NCBI RefSeq assembly: GCF_001294625.1
Contig: NZ_CP012677.1
Location: 434,001-498,000 of the forward strand
DNA length: 64,000 nt
DNA from: Arthrobacter alpinus
Lineage (GTDB): Bacteria > Actinomycetota > Actinomycetes > Actinomycetales > Micrococcaceae
Direction of reading: 5' to 3'
Of this stretch, positions 57,313 to 64,000 are shown piece by piece (positions within the stretch are counted from its first letter, which is position 1; each line of letters starts with the position of its first letter). The translations under genes and the position numbers were made by a program. The notes under the pieces are model-generated. The model was not told the origin of the DNA. It searched no databases and saw nothing but the letters and a program-made list of their open reading frames with translations.

Positions 57313-58035
57313 CTACTTGACCTGTGCCAATGCTTCATCGATGACCTGGCTGAACACGTCAAGGGGTTGTGCCCCGGGAATGGCCTGGTTGTTAATGACA
57401 AAGGTGGGCGTGCTGTTCAACCCCAGCGAGGTGCCCTCGGCCAGATCGGCTTTCACCCGGGCCCGCAGTTCGGGGCTGTTGAGGTCCGCGGCGAACTTGG
57501 CCATGTCCGGGATGCCAACTTGTTCGGCAAACTTCAGCAATTCCGGCTCGGCCAGTTCGGCCTTGCCCTTTTCCGGGGCCGCGGCATAGACAGCCTCATT
57601 GAACTCCCAGAACAAGCCTTGTTCCCCGGCCGCCCGAGCAGCCACTGCGGCCTTCTCCGAGGATTCCCCAAAGACCGGCAGGTCGCGCCACTCAATGCGC
57701 AGTTGACCGCTATCAACATATTTCTTCACGATTTCGGGCTGGGTCTTGCGCGCGTACACACCGCAGAAGGGGCACCGGTAGTCGGAGTACTCCATCATGA
57801 CAACGGGTGCATCTACCGAGCCAAGGGCCAAGGGGTCTGATGGGATCCGCCGCGCCAGAGTGAACTCCTCCGCCGGAGCCTCGGAGCCGGCGGAGGAGGC
57901 AACCGCCCCGGCCGACGGTTCCGCGGGCTTCGCCCGGTTCTCACCGGCGGTCGCGCCAACGAAAACAATTGTCAGCACAAGAGCAACACCGAGCACAAGG
58001 GACAGGAGGATATTCCGGGTTTTTTTCGTATTCAT
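57313..58035 (-). CDS. DsbA-family extracytoplasmic disulfide oxidoreductase
   Basis: 240 residues from ATG 58035. A signal anchor at residues 9-30 (ILLSLVLGVALVLTIVFVG) is followed by an Ala/Pro/Ser linker and a thioredoxin fold with CPFC (C88, C91) and the cis-Pro in STPTFVINNQ. It belongs to the DsbA/DsbG group (PF13462) in actinobacteria, which make or shuffle disulfides in secreted proteins. It heads the three-gene thiol-disulfide operon. Confidence 0.9.
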   Translation of the reverse strand: MNTKKTRNILLSLVLGVALVLTIVFVGATAGENRAKPAEPSAGAVASSAGSEAPAEEFTLARRIPSDPLALGSVDAPVVMMEYSDYRCPFCGVYARKTQPEIVKKYVDSGQLRIEWRDLPVFGESSEKAAVAARAAGEQGLFWEFNEAVYAAAPEKGKAELAEPELLKFAEQVGIPDMAKFAADLNSPELRARVKADLAEGTSLGLNSTPTFVINNQAIPGAQPLDVFSQVIDEALAQVK

Positions 58036-58188
58036 GAGCAAACTTTCAGGATTGTGCAGGCACGGCTCTCCCGCGGCCGCAGTTCACTGCGGTCCGGCGG
58101 CAGTGCGCCATGCGTATATACAAGGACACGTTCGACGCCGGCCTCCACCCATGCTTCTTGGGCCGGGGTGGGCGCGGGCGCACGTGGT

Positions 58189-58587
58189 CTACGTCCTTAC
58201 AATCCCTAGATCCAGATGTGTCAGTGCCGCAGGGTCCCTGCTCGAGAACTGCAGCACGGACGTGTCCGCCCGGGCGCGGTCTGGCCGTGCGGAGTCCGGG
58301 TTCGCCGGTGAGGGCTGCAGATGTGCCGGATTCGGTGCAACGGTGTTGCGTTCCACCTTGGCTTTGTCCCGTCCGGGTACGCACTTGGGGGAACCCGGTG
58401 CGGTGGACTGCACGGCGGAACTCTGAGCCGTGGCGGACTGCACGGTGGAACTCCGGGCCGTGGGGGAAGTCACTGTGGCGGGGGAGGCCTGTGCTCCCGT
58501 GCAGCCAATGACTACAAGTGCGAATGCTGCGAACGCCAGCAGGAGTGCGTGGGTGAGGAGACGGAAGCTAGGGCTTGTGCCTCGCAT
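58189..58587 (-). CDS. Low-complexity lipoprotein
   Basis: 132 residues. AAAGGA six bases before ATG 58587 fixes the start. Signal peptide LLTHALLLAFAAFALVVIGC ends in a lipobox Cys. The mature part is Ser/Thr/Ala/Gln-rich, with a repeat (TVQSATAQSSAVQSTA), and has no folded domain visible. It lies upstream of the thiol-disulfide operon on the same strand. Function unknown; a spacer or surface linker is possible. Confidence 0.55.
   Translation of the reverse strand: MRGTSPSFRLLTHALLLAFAAFALVVIGCTGAQASPATVTSPTARSSTVQSATAQSSAVQSTAPGSPKCVPGRDKAKVERNTVAPNPAHLQPSPANPDSARPDRARADTSVLQFSSRDPAALTHLDLGIVRT
58406..58465. repeat. 30-bp tandem duplication within the lipoprotein gene
   Basis: Units 58406-58435 and 58436-58465 match at 26 of 30 positions. 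Because the unit is ten codons long, the frame is kept and the product gains a Ser/Thr/Gln-rich repeat. It may expand or contract by slippage. Confidence 0.7.
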
Positions 58588-58872
58588 CCGTTGTCCTTTC
58601 ACCCGTGGTGCCTACCTGGGCCGGTCATGGCACATTTTGCCTACTATACGTCAGCTGCCTGTTGCCCAGTCGGGGGAAGGGGCGCAGGAAAGCCGGCTTG
58701 CGGCGTGGTTCTCTCCTGCATGGAGAGAAATTCGTCCGCCGGGACCGTGAACAGCAGGGTAACAATGAGTGTCATGTCACGGTGCGGACTTTTAAGATCC
58801 GCGGCAAATCAACGATTTTTTGCGCTCCATGGTGCATCGCCAGGTCCTGCGTGATGTACCTCTCAGGAAATA
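58588..58872. other. Intergenic stretch with a small perfect hairpin
   Basis: TTCTCTCC (58709-58716) and GGAGAGAA (58722-58729) are exact complements around TGCAT. TATAGT on the minus strand (58648-58643) could be the -10 of the lipoprotein gene. No coding region is seen. Confidence 0.4.
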
Positions 58873-58901
58873 CTGGCATTCCCGCAATAGATATGTATAC
58901 T
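58873..58901 (+). promoter_or_regulatory. Promoter of the cold-shock gene
   Basis: CTGGCA (58873-58878) and TATACT (58896-58901) are 17 bases apart, giving a start at about 58908. The transcript would then have an untranslated leader of about 144 bases, as in cold-shock genes. Confidence 0.6.
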
Positions 58902-58907
58902 TGGACG

Positions 58908-59051
58908 TAGTTGTAGTGTTGCGTTTTTTGTAGTTGAAGCGGCGACACCCCTTCGGGGGGACCGTCGCTTTTCTGGAGAAGCGGACTTACACCGTAAATC
59001 GGAGGCCCGAAGGTCGGGCGGAATCTCCAACTTCAGAAGGAAATAGAAATA
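58908..59051 (+). promoter_or_regulatory. Long structured 5' leader of the cold-shock gene
   Basis: The leader contains GCGAC-(AC)-CCCC-TTCG-GGGG-(GACC)-GTCGC at about 58942-58968, followed by four T. It may attenuate transcription or change shape with temperature, as the E. coli cspA leader does. AAGGA precedes the ATG within A-rich, weakly structured sequence. The fold is seen by eye; its action is inference. Confidence 0.6.
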
Positions 59052-59255
59052 ATGGCTACAGGTACCGTCAAATGGTTCAACGCTGAAAAGGGCTTCGGCT
59101 TCATCTCTCCGGATGACCAGAGCCAGGATGTTTTCGCGCATTACTCCGCGATCAACTCCTCGGGCTACCGCTCCCTCGAAGAGAACCAGAAGGTCTCTTT
59201 CGATGTTGAGCAGGGTCCGAAGGGTCCTCAGGCAGTAAACATCCAGGCTATCTAA
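59052..59255 (+). CDS. cspA: Cold-shock protein, CspA family
   Basis: 67 residues. [20 protein letters not shown] contains RNP1 (KGFGFIS), and VFAHYSAI is RNP2. It is a small OB-fold protein that binds single-stranded RNA and DNA and prevents RNA structure in the cold. Length and ends are normal. A hairpin terminator follows the stop. Confidence 0.96.
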   Translation: MATGTVKWFNAEKGFGFISPDDQSQDVFAHYSAINSSGYRSLEENQKVSFDVEQGPKGPQAVNIQAI

Positions 59256-59258
59256 TTT

Positions 59259-59296
59259 CTAAAGAAACCGTGCGGGCAACCGCGCACCTTCTTTAG
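59259..59296 (+). terminator. Terminator of the cold-shock gene
   Basis: CTAAAGAA (59259-59266) and TTCTTTAG (59289-59296) are perfect outer arms around an inner GTGCG/CGCAC stem, followed by TCTTTAC. It starts four bases after the stop. Confidence 0.8.
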
Positions 59297-59499
59297 TCTT
59301 TACAGGCTGGAGCGAATAGGGTCCCGGAATCCGGGGCCCTATTCGTGGTTAACCACCCTATTGCCTGCGACTTCCACCCACGACGCCGCCCACGACTGCG
59401 CTCCCACGTCCCGAACAAACCCCTTGCCGGAAGCTGTGTCCGAAGGGCATCGGCGCTTCTCACAGGCGCAGCGGGCTCGGTGTGACACCATAGAAGACG

Positions 59500-60810
59500 A
59501 TGAATACCAAAGCTGCCCGCAGCCAACGCGCCGGACTTCCCATGCCGCTGGGCTTGCAGGGAGCCTTCGAGGCTACCCAAGTCTTTGTCATTTCCGGGTT
59601 GGTGGTGGTGATTCCCGTGGCTGCCGTCTGGTTCTCCGGCGGTTTCGCCGAGCAGAGCGCATCAGTTATGGCCCGGCTTGCCGGTCAAATATGGCTGGCC
59701 ATCCACGGGGTGCCCTTGCACCTGACCGTGACCACGGGCCCCAGCTCTGACTCCGTACAAACAGGGGTGTTCAGCTTCTTGCCCGTGGGACTGGTCCTGA
59801 TCCCCTTCTTCCTGTCCTGGCGAGCAGGGCGCAGGCTTGCTCGGGCCTCCTACACCGACCAGTTGTGGCAGCCCCTGCTCGGTGCCATTGTGGTGTACGG
59901 CGGTGCCGGACTGGCCACAGGGTTTGTCTGCAGCACCCCCGACGTGCAGGCTGGGCTGCTGTCGAGCATGCTCCTTCCCCTGGGCACGGCAGCCCTCGGG
60001 CTAATTATTGGCGCTAGGCTCGAGGCCGGTTCGTGGGGCCGGCTCATCGGTGTCAACGCCGCCGACTGGATTTCCAAAACCAGCCAGGACCAGCGTTGGG
60101 CGGGGTCCTACGCCTGGACAGTGGTCCGCTCCGGTTTCCTTGCCGTGGTGGCGTCCTTGTCATTGGCCTCATTCCTGTTGGCGGTGAACATTGCGGTGCG
60201 CTGGGCAGACATCGTCAGCGTGTACCAGGGCCTTAAGGCAGGCGCCGTGGGCGGTGCCGTGTTGACATTGGCCCAGCTGGGCTACGCGCCGAACCTGGCG
60301 GCCTGGGCTCTGGCCTGGTCCAGCGGGGCCGGGTTTTCCTTGGGTGTCGGATCCTCAGTGAGCCCGCTTGAAACAGCTGTGGCGCCCGTCCCGGCCATTC
60401 CCCTCTTGGCCGCCCTGCCGGCTGGGAACCTGAGCTGGGGATTTGCCGCCCTGATCATTCCCGTCATCGGCGGACTGCTCGCTGGCTGGTGGTTTGTGCG
60501 TGCGGGGGAGAACCATTTTGACGAGTGGCTCTCCTTGAAAATTCGCCTTCGCTGGCTCTCCCTGCCCCTGTCGACACTGGTCCTGGGCGCCATAGTGGGC
60601 GCTGTTGGGGCAGTTGTCGCCGGGGCCCTCTTCTGGCTTTCCAGCGGTTCCATTGGCTTGGGTCGGTTGACTCAAATCGGGCCGGACCCCCTCGTTGCGG
60701 CACTGTGGGTGGGGGCGGAAGTCGGCATCGGCGTCGTACTTGGCGCGTTGCTGGCGCCGTGGATTGAACAGGACAAGGCCGCAACGCCGTTGCTGCGACG
60801 CGGCGAATAG
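59500..60810 (+). CDS. PerM-like (DUF6350) polytopic membrane protein
   Basis: 436 residues with about ten membrane segments and few charged loops. The DUF6350 pattern is visible in the middle (YQGLKAGAVGGAVLTLAQLG and YAPNLAAWALAWSSGAGFSL). Mycobacterial PerM of this family supports cell division under stress. It lies immediately upstream of purN, the same order I recall in other actinobacteria. The family call is from memory of that motif and context. Confidence 0.8.
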   Translation: MNTKAARSQRAGLPMPLGLQGAFEATQVFVISGLVVVIPVAAVWFSGGFAEQSASVMARLAGQIWLAIHGVPLHLTVTTGPSSDSVQTGVFSFLPVGLVLIPFFLSWRAGRRLARASYTDQLWQPLLGAIVVYGGAGLATGFVCSTPDVQAGLLSSMLLPLGTAALGLIIGARLEAGSWGRLIGVNAADWISKTSQDQRWAGSYAWTVVRSGFLAVVASLSLASFLLAVNIAVRWADIVSVYQGLKAGAVGGAVLTLAQLGYAPNLAAWALAWSSGAGFSLGVGSSVSPLETAVAPVPAIPLLAALPAGNLSWGFAALIIPVIGGLLAGWWFVRAGENHFDEWLSLKIRLRWLSLPLSTLVLGAIVGAVGAVVAGALFWLSSGSIGLGRLTQIGPDPLVAALWVGAEVGIGVVLGALLAPWIEQDKAATPLLRRGE

Positions 60811-60842
60811 TGTGCGTTCGGATGTGCACTAAAATTGTGGCC

Positions 60843-61406
60843 ATGCGCATAGTTGTTTTAGTCTCCGGGACCGGCTCCAATTTGCAGGCAGTGATCGACG
60901 CCGTCGCCTCAGGTGGGCTGGGCGTGGAGATCGCCGCCGTGGGCGCGGACCGCCCCGGGACCTTCGGCGTGGAGCGGTCCGCCGCCGCCGGGCTTGAAAC
61001 GTTTGTGGTGAATTTTAACGACTTCGCCACCCGTGCACAGTGGGACGCGGCGTTGCTTGAGGCGGTGGCCGCGTACAGTCCCGATTACGTGGTTTCCAGC
61101 GGGTTCATGCGCATCGTTGCCCCGTCCTTCATCGACGCGTTTGCCGGACGCTACGTCAACACGCACCCGGCACTGTTGCCGTCCTTCCCGGGCGCCCACG
61201 GCGTGCGCGACGCCATGGCCTACGGGGTGAAGGTGACCGGCTGCACCGTTCACTTTGCCGACGCCGGCGTGGACACGGGCCCCATCATCGCCCAAACCCC
61301 CGTGGCGGTGCTGCCCGGCGACACCGAGGAAACCCTCCACGAGCGCATCAAGGTTGCCGAACGTGAGCTGCTCATCACGGTGCTGGGCGAGCTCGCCCGC
61401 CCCTGA
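60843..61406 (+). CDS. purN: Phosphoribosylglycinamide formyltransferase (PurN)
   Basis: 187 residues. LVSGTGSNLQAVIDAV at the N-terminus binds the phosphoribosyl substrate; NTHPALLPSFPGAHGVRDA contains the catalytic Asn and His, and TVHFADAGVDTGPII the catalytic Asp. It adds a formyl group from 10-formyltetrahydrofolate in purine synthesis. It follows the PerM-like gene by 32 bases. Confidence 0.95.
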   Translation: MRIVVLVSGTGSNLQAVIDAVASGGLGVEIAAVGADRPGTFGVERSAAAGLETFVVNFNDFATRAQWDAALLEAVAAYSPDYVVSSGFMRIVAPSFIDAFAGRYVNTHPALLPSFPGAHGVRDAMAYGVKVTGCTVHFADAGVDTGPIIAQTPVAVLPGDTEETLHERIKVAERELLITVLGELARP

Positions 61407-61418
61407 ATCGGGCTGTCC

Positions 61419-62096
61419 TTAGAGTTCGACGGCGGGGGCCTGCTTGGAGTGCTTCCCGTCCAGTGCCCAGGTGGAGACCTTTCCTAGCAGCCAGCCCAGA
61501 ATGATGGAGGCGACGATCGCAACGATCACGGCCGTCTGGGTGGAGATGCCTGGCCAGAACCGGGTGGCAATTCCCACGCCCACCGAGTACAGCGACCACA
61601 CCAACGCCGAAATCAGGGAATAGGCCGCAAAACTGCGCAACGAGAACCCGGCCACGGTGGCGGCAACGTTGGAGGAGAGCCGGCCCAGCGGGATGAACCG
61701 GGACGTCAGCATGAACATGAAGGGCCGCTCCTGCAGCCTGCGGGTGCCGGCATCCACCGCGCGCTGGCGTCGCGGGCCGCGCGTGCTGCCCCATTTCGTG
61801 TGGCCAAACAGTTTTGTCAGCCAATAAGTGGCAAGGTCCCCTGCCAGTGCCCCGGCCATCATGGCCGCCACCAACAGCAGGGCCTTGGGACCGCCGTCGA
61901 GCCCGGCCACGGCGCCCAGGGCAACAAACACCGTGGTGCTGGGGATCGGTGGGATCAGGGCGGAGAGCATGAGAAAGATTGCGCCCACGGGGTAGATCCA
62001 GAGGGTGCCCAGGATTGCTGAGGAGTCGGACGCCAAATCCATGTAGTGCCTTTTCGAAAGTGGAAGGTCAGTGGCGGCACTTAGTGGTTCCGTCAT
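61419..62096 (-). CDS. DedA-family membrane protein
   Basis: 225 residues. The family features are SALIPPIPSTTVFVALGAVA near the first re-entrant loop, LATYWLTKLFG, and the motif TSRFIPLGRLSSNVAATVAG with the conserved Arg and Gly. DedA proteins are envelope transporters or flippases, several of them moving undecaprenyl phosphate or phospholipids. It converges on purN, 12 bases away. Confidence 0.87.
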   Translation of the reverse strand: MTEPLSAATDLPLSKRHYMDLASDSSAILGTLWIYPVGAIFLMLSALIPPIPSTTVFVALGAVAGLDGGPKALLLVAAMMAGALAGDLATYWLTKLFGHTKWGSTRGPRRQRAVDAGTRRLQERPFMFMLTSRFIPLGRLSSNVAATVAGFSLRSFAAYSLISALVWSLYSVGVGIATRFWPGISTQTAVIVAIVASIILGWLLGKVSTWALDGKHSKQAPAVEL

Positions 62097-62135
62097 CCCA
62101 ATCCTACGGGGCGTACGCCGTAGCCCAGGCTGCGG

Positions 62136-62438
62136 TTACTTGCGGGCCCGGCCAAACACCAAGGAGGCGAGGGCGGTGGCGGCGGTGACGGTGTACACGG
62201 CAGGCCAGGCACCCATCTTTTTAGCCAAGGGGTGTGAGGCGCCAAACGCCAGCACATAGGTGGCGGTCAGGGCCACGGCGGTGCCAGTTCCCGCGTTCTT
62301 CTTCCAACCCACAAACGCTGCCGCGCCGGCTGCCGCGAGCACGGCGCCGCCCAGCTGGCGGTTCTTGGTGACGCGGGCGCTCTGATAGCCGCCCAGCAAA
62401 CCGGCGGTGGACAGGACGGTGGGCAGCAAGGCACTCAT
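62136..62438 (-). CDS. Small membrane protein, hypothetical
   Basis: 100 residues with three to four Ala/Gly-rich hydrophobic segments and basic ends (GRARK). It is a common actinobacterial type with no known role. It lies 39 bases upstream of the DedA gene on the same strand and may be co-transcribed. Confidence 0.65.
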   Translation of the reverse strand: MSALLPTVLSTAGLLGGYQSARVTKNRQLGGAVLAAAGAAAFVGWKKNAGTGTAVALTATYVLAFGASHPLAKKMGAWPAVYTVTAATALASLVFGRARK

Positions 62439-62526
62439 GGTTTTCCTTCAGGTAGTTGATTGGATGATGCCCACGCTAGCGAGTCAAAATGGGTGAGCGC
62501 TGGGAGGACTCAGGGTGACGCGGCGG

Positions 62527-63879
62527 CTATTGCAGCGTGGCACCCTTGGTTTCCGGGGCGGCGACCGCCATCCAGAGCACGGCCAGCAGAACCAGTGCGC
62601 CGGTCAGTGCAAACGTCAACGGGAGCCCCAGGACAGGCCAAAGCAGGGAGCCGAAAATCAGTGGCACCAGTCCCGCACCCACCCGGGAAACGGTGGAGGC
62701 CCAGCCAAATCCGGTGGCCCGCAAGTGTGTCGGGTACAGCTCCGAAACATAGGTGTACAGCACAGGGATGGCCACTTGGATGACAAAGCCAAACACCAGC
62801 AACCAGATCTGCGCGGTCAACGGGGCATCCAGGACCAGGGCAAAGATGACCAGGGACAAGGCGGCCAGTGGGCCTGTGATGGCAAGGATCCACTTCCGCC
62901 CCACCCGCTCCACCAGTAGTGCCGCGGCCACCACGCCCAGCAGTCCGATGCCCGTCATTGCGGCCGTGGCCATGAACGCCTTGTTTTCCGCATACCCGGT
63001 TGCCACCAGAATGGAAGGCATCCACGTCAGTGCCCCGTAATACACCAGCAAAATGGTCAGGAACAAGGACCAGGCGATGCCGGTGATACGCCAGTTGAAG
63101 CGCCACAGCCCGGCCAGTTGATCGGTGACCTTGCCCAGGGAAAGCTTGGGGGCGTCGGCCGGCTCCGGGAGTTTCCAAGGCCCCACCTCGGCGCCGGTGC
63201 GGCGGATCAGCTCATCGATGACCTTCTTGGCCTCCATCGGTCGGCCGGCCCGGACCAGGTACAGCGGTGACTCCGGCACCCCCACCCTTACCCAAAACAC
63301 CAACAGGGCCGGCAACACCATGACCAGCATCAGGTAGCGCCAGTCGTTTAGGGTGGCCATCAGCACGGCCGACACCACCCCGCACAGTGTCGCTCCGATG
63401 GGCCACCAGGCATCCATGGCTGTGAGCACCCGTCCCCGGTGCTTGCGCGGGGTGAACTCGCCCACCAGGGCGTAGTCCACGGGGATGCAGCCGCCCAGGC
63501 CAAAGCCGGCCAAGAAGCGGAAGATGCAAAACATGCTCAGGTCATTGGACGTCGCGCCCAGCACCGTAAAGAGGGAGAAGATCAGCAGGGTCAGTGTGAA
63601 CGCCTTCTTGCGTCCAATCACGTCCGCGATGGAACCCCACGCGAACGCGCCCACGGCCATGCCAATGAGGTTTGCTGTGCCAATCCAGGCCGCCTGCCCC
63701 GGCTCCAGACCCCATTCCTTGGACAGCAGCGGGATGAGGAAACCGTTCAGTGTCACATCCCAGGCGTCGAACATGAAACCGAGCCCGCCGATGAGAAAGA
63801 TGCTGCCCTGCACACGCCACCGCCACGGCAACTCCTGGACCACCACATCGCCGGTCAACATCGTCGCATTGGTGCTCAT
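62527..63879 (-). CDS. MFS transporter (sugar-porter/aromatic-acid-like)
   Basis: 450 residues, 12 membrane segments. FMFDAWDVTLNGFLIPLLSK after helix 1, GSIADVIGRKKAFT in the 2-3 loop, and ERVGRKW in the 8-9 loop mark the major facilitator fold; the helix-1 Asp pair (DAWD) is of the AAHS/SP kind. GAGGAAGG before ATG 63879 fixes the start. The substrate (a sugar, aromatic acid or niacin-like compound) cannot be read, and no catabolic gene is adjacent. Confidence 0.85.
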   Translation of the reverse strand: MSTNATMLTGDVVVQELPWRWRVQGSIFLIGGLGFMFDAWDVTLNGFLIPLLSKEWGLEPGQAAWIGTANLIGMAVGAFAWGSIADVIGRKKAFTLTLLIFSLFTVLGATSNDLSMFCIFRFLAGFGLGGCIPVDYALVGEFTPRKHRGRVLTAMDAWWPIGATLCGVVSAVLMATLNDWRYLMLVMVLPALLVFWVRVGVPESPLYLVRAGRPMEAKKVIDELIRRTGAEVGPWKLPEPADAPKLSLGKVTDQLAGLWRFNWRITGIAWSLFLTILLVYYGALTWMPSILVATGYAENKAFMATAAMTGIGLLGVVAAALLVERVGRKWILAITGPLAALSLVIFALVLDAPLTAQIWLLVFGFVIQVAIPVLYTYVSELYPTHLRATGFGWASTVSRVGAGLVPLIFGSLLWPVLGLPLTFALTGALVLLAVLWMAVAAPETKGATLQ

Positions 63880-64000
63880 GGTGCCTTCCTCTGGTTCAAG
63901 ATCAAGCTCCAGAATAAACGACGTCGGACACTGCCTTGCGCAATCTCGTTGCGTCATCGCCGGCCCGGCTGGGGGACACCCGGTTGCTCAGCAGTACAAC
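63880..64000. other. End of window, upstream of the MFS gene
   Basis: No gene or clear regulatory symmetry is seen in the last 121 bases. Confidence 0.4.

Overview
The window looks like a chromosomal segment of a high-GC Gram-positive bacterium of the Micrococcaceae, most likely Arthrobacter or a close relative. I infer this from the high GC content, GTG/TTG starts, a probable leaderless gene, a PerM-like gene next to purN, AidB- and LacZ-type proteins of the usual Arthrobacter kind, and a remnant of a maltokinase-N-cap-like protein. No species can be named from sequence reading alone. I saw no rRNA, tRNA or CRISPR array.

Layout. 0-6 kb: a cut-off XRE/cupin regulator, an APC-type permease, and a two-gene operon of a ureohydrolase and a thiamine-diphosphate decarboxylase, which fits arginine/guanidino-compound breakdown; then a very long hairpin and a decayed gene. 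6-12.7 kb: small proteins, a TetR/epimerase/membrane-protein operon with twin operators, a D-amino-acid PLP enzyme and a DUF5107 protein. 12.7-17.6 kb: an asparagine/aspartate operon (FadR-type regulator, asparaginase, aspartate ammonia-lyase, permease). 17.6-32.4 kb: FMN reductase, exported hydrolase, TetR, small membrane proteins, a frameshifted lacZ, an SDR, idi, an unknown OB-fold/coiled-coil protein, and a GntR-controlled transporter plus DHDPS-family enzyme, possibly for hydroxyproline-type catabolism.

32.5-48.8 kb is an accessory region: an orphan WXG100 protein, unknown membrane proteins, an IS3-family element, a NERD-domain helicase, a PLD/DEAD/DUF3427 helicase, a calpain-like protein with a Tyr in place of the catalytic Cys, a lipoprotein, and an NYN-domain/BRCT gene pair. 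Many genes here carry single-base frameshifts or in-frame amber codons, so the region is either decaying or poorly sequenced.

48.8-64 kb returns to ordinary metabolism: acetyl-CoA hydrolase/transferase, a thioredoxin-reductase-like enzyme with a divergent XRE/cupin regulator, moaA, a frameshifted aidB-like gene, a DsbA-CcdA thiol-disulfide operon, a cold-shock gene with a long structured leader, perM-purN, a DedA protein and an MFS transporter.

Across the window about ten +/-1 indels in short homopolymers break otherwise good genes. Six lie within 43.2-45.5 kb. This affects how every 'pseudogene' below should be read.
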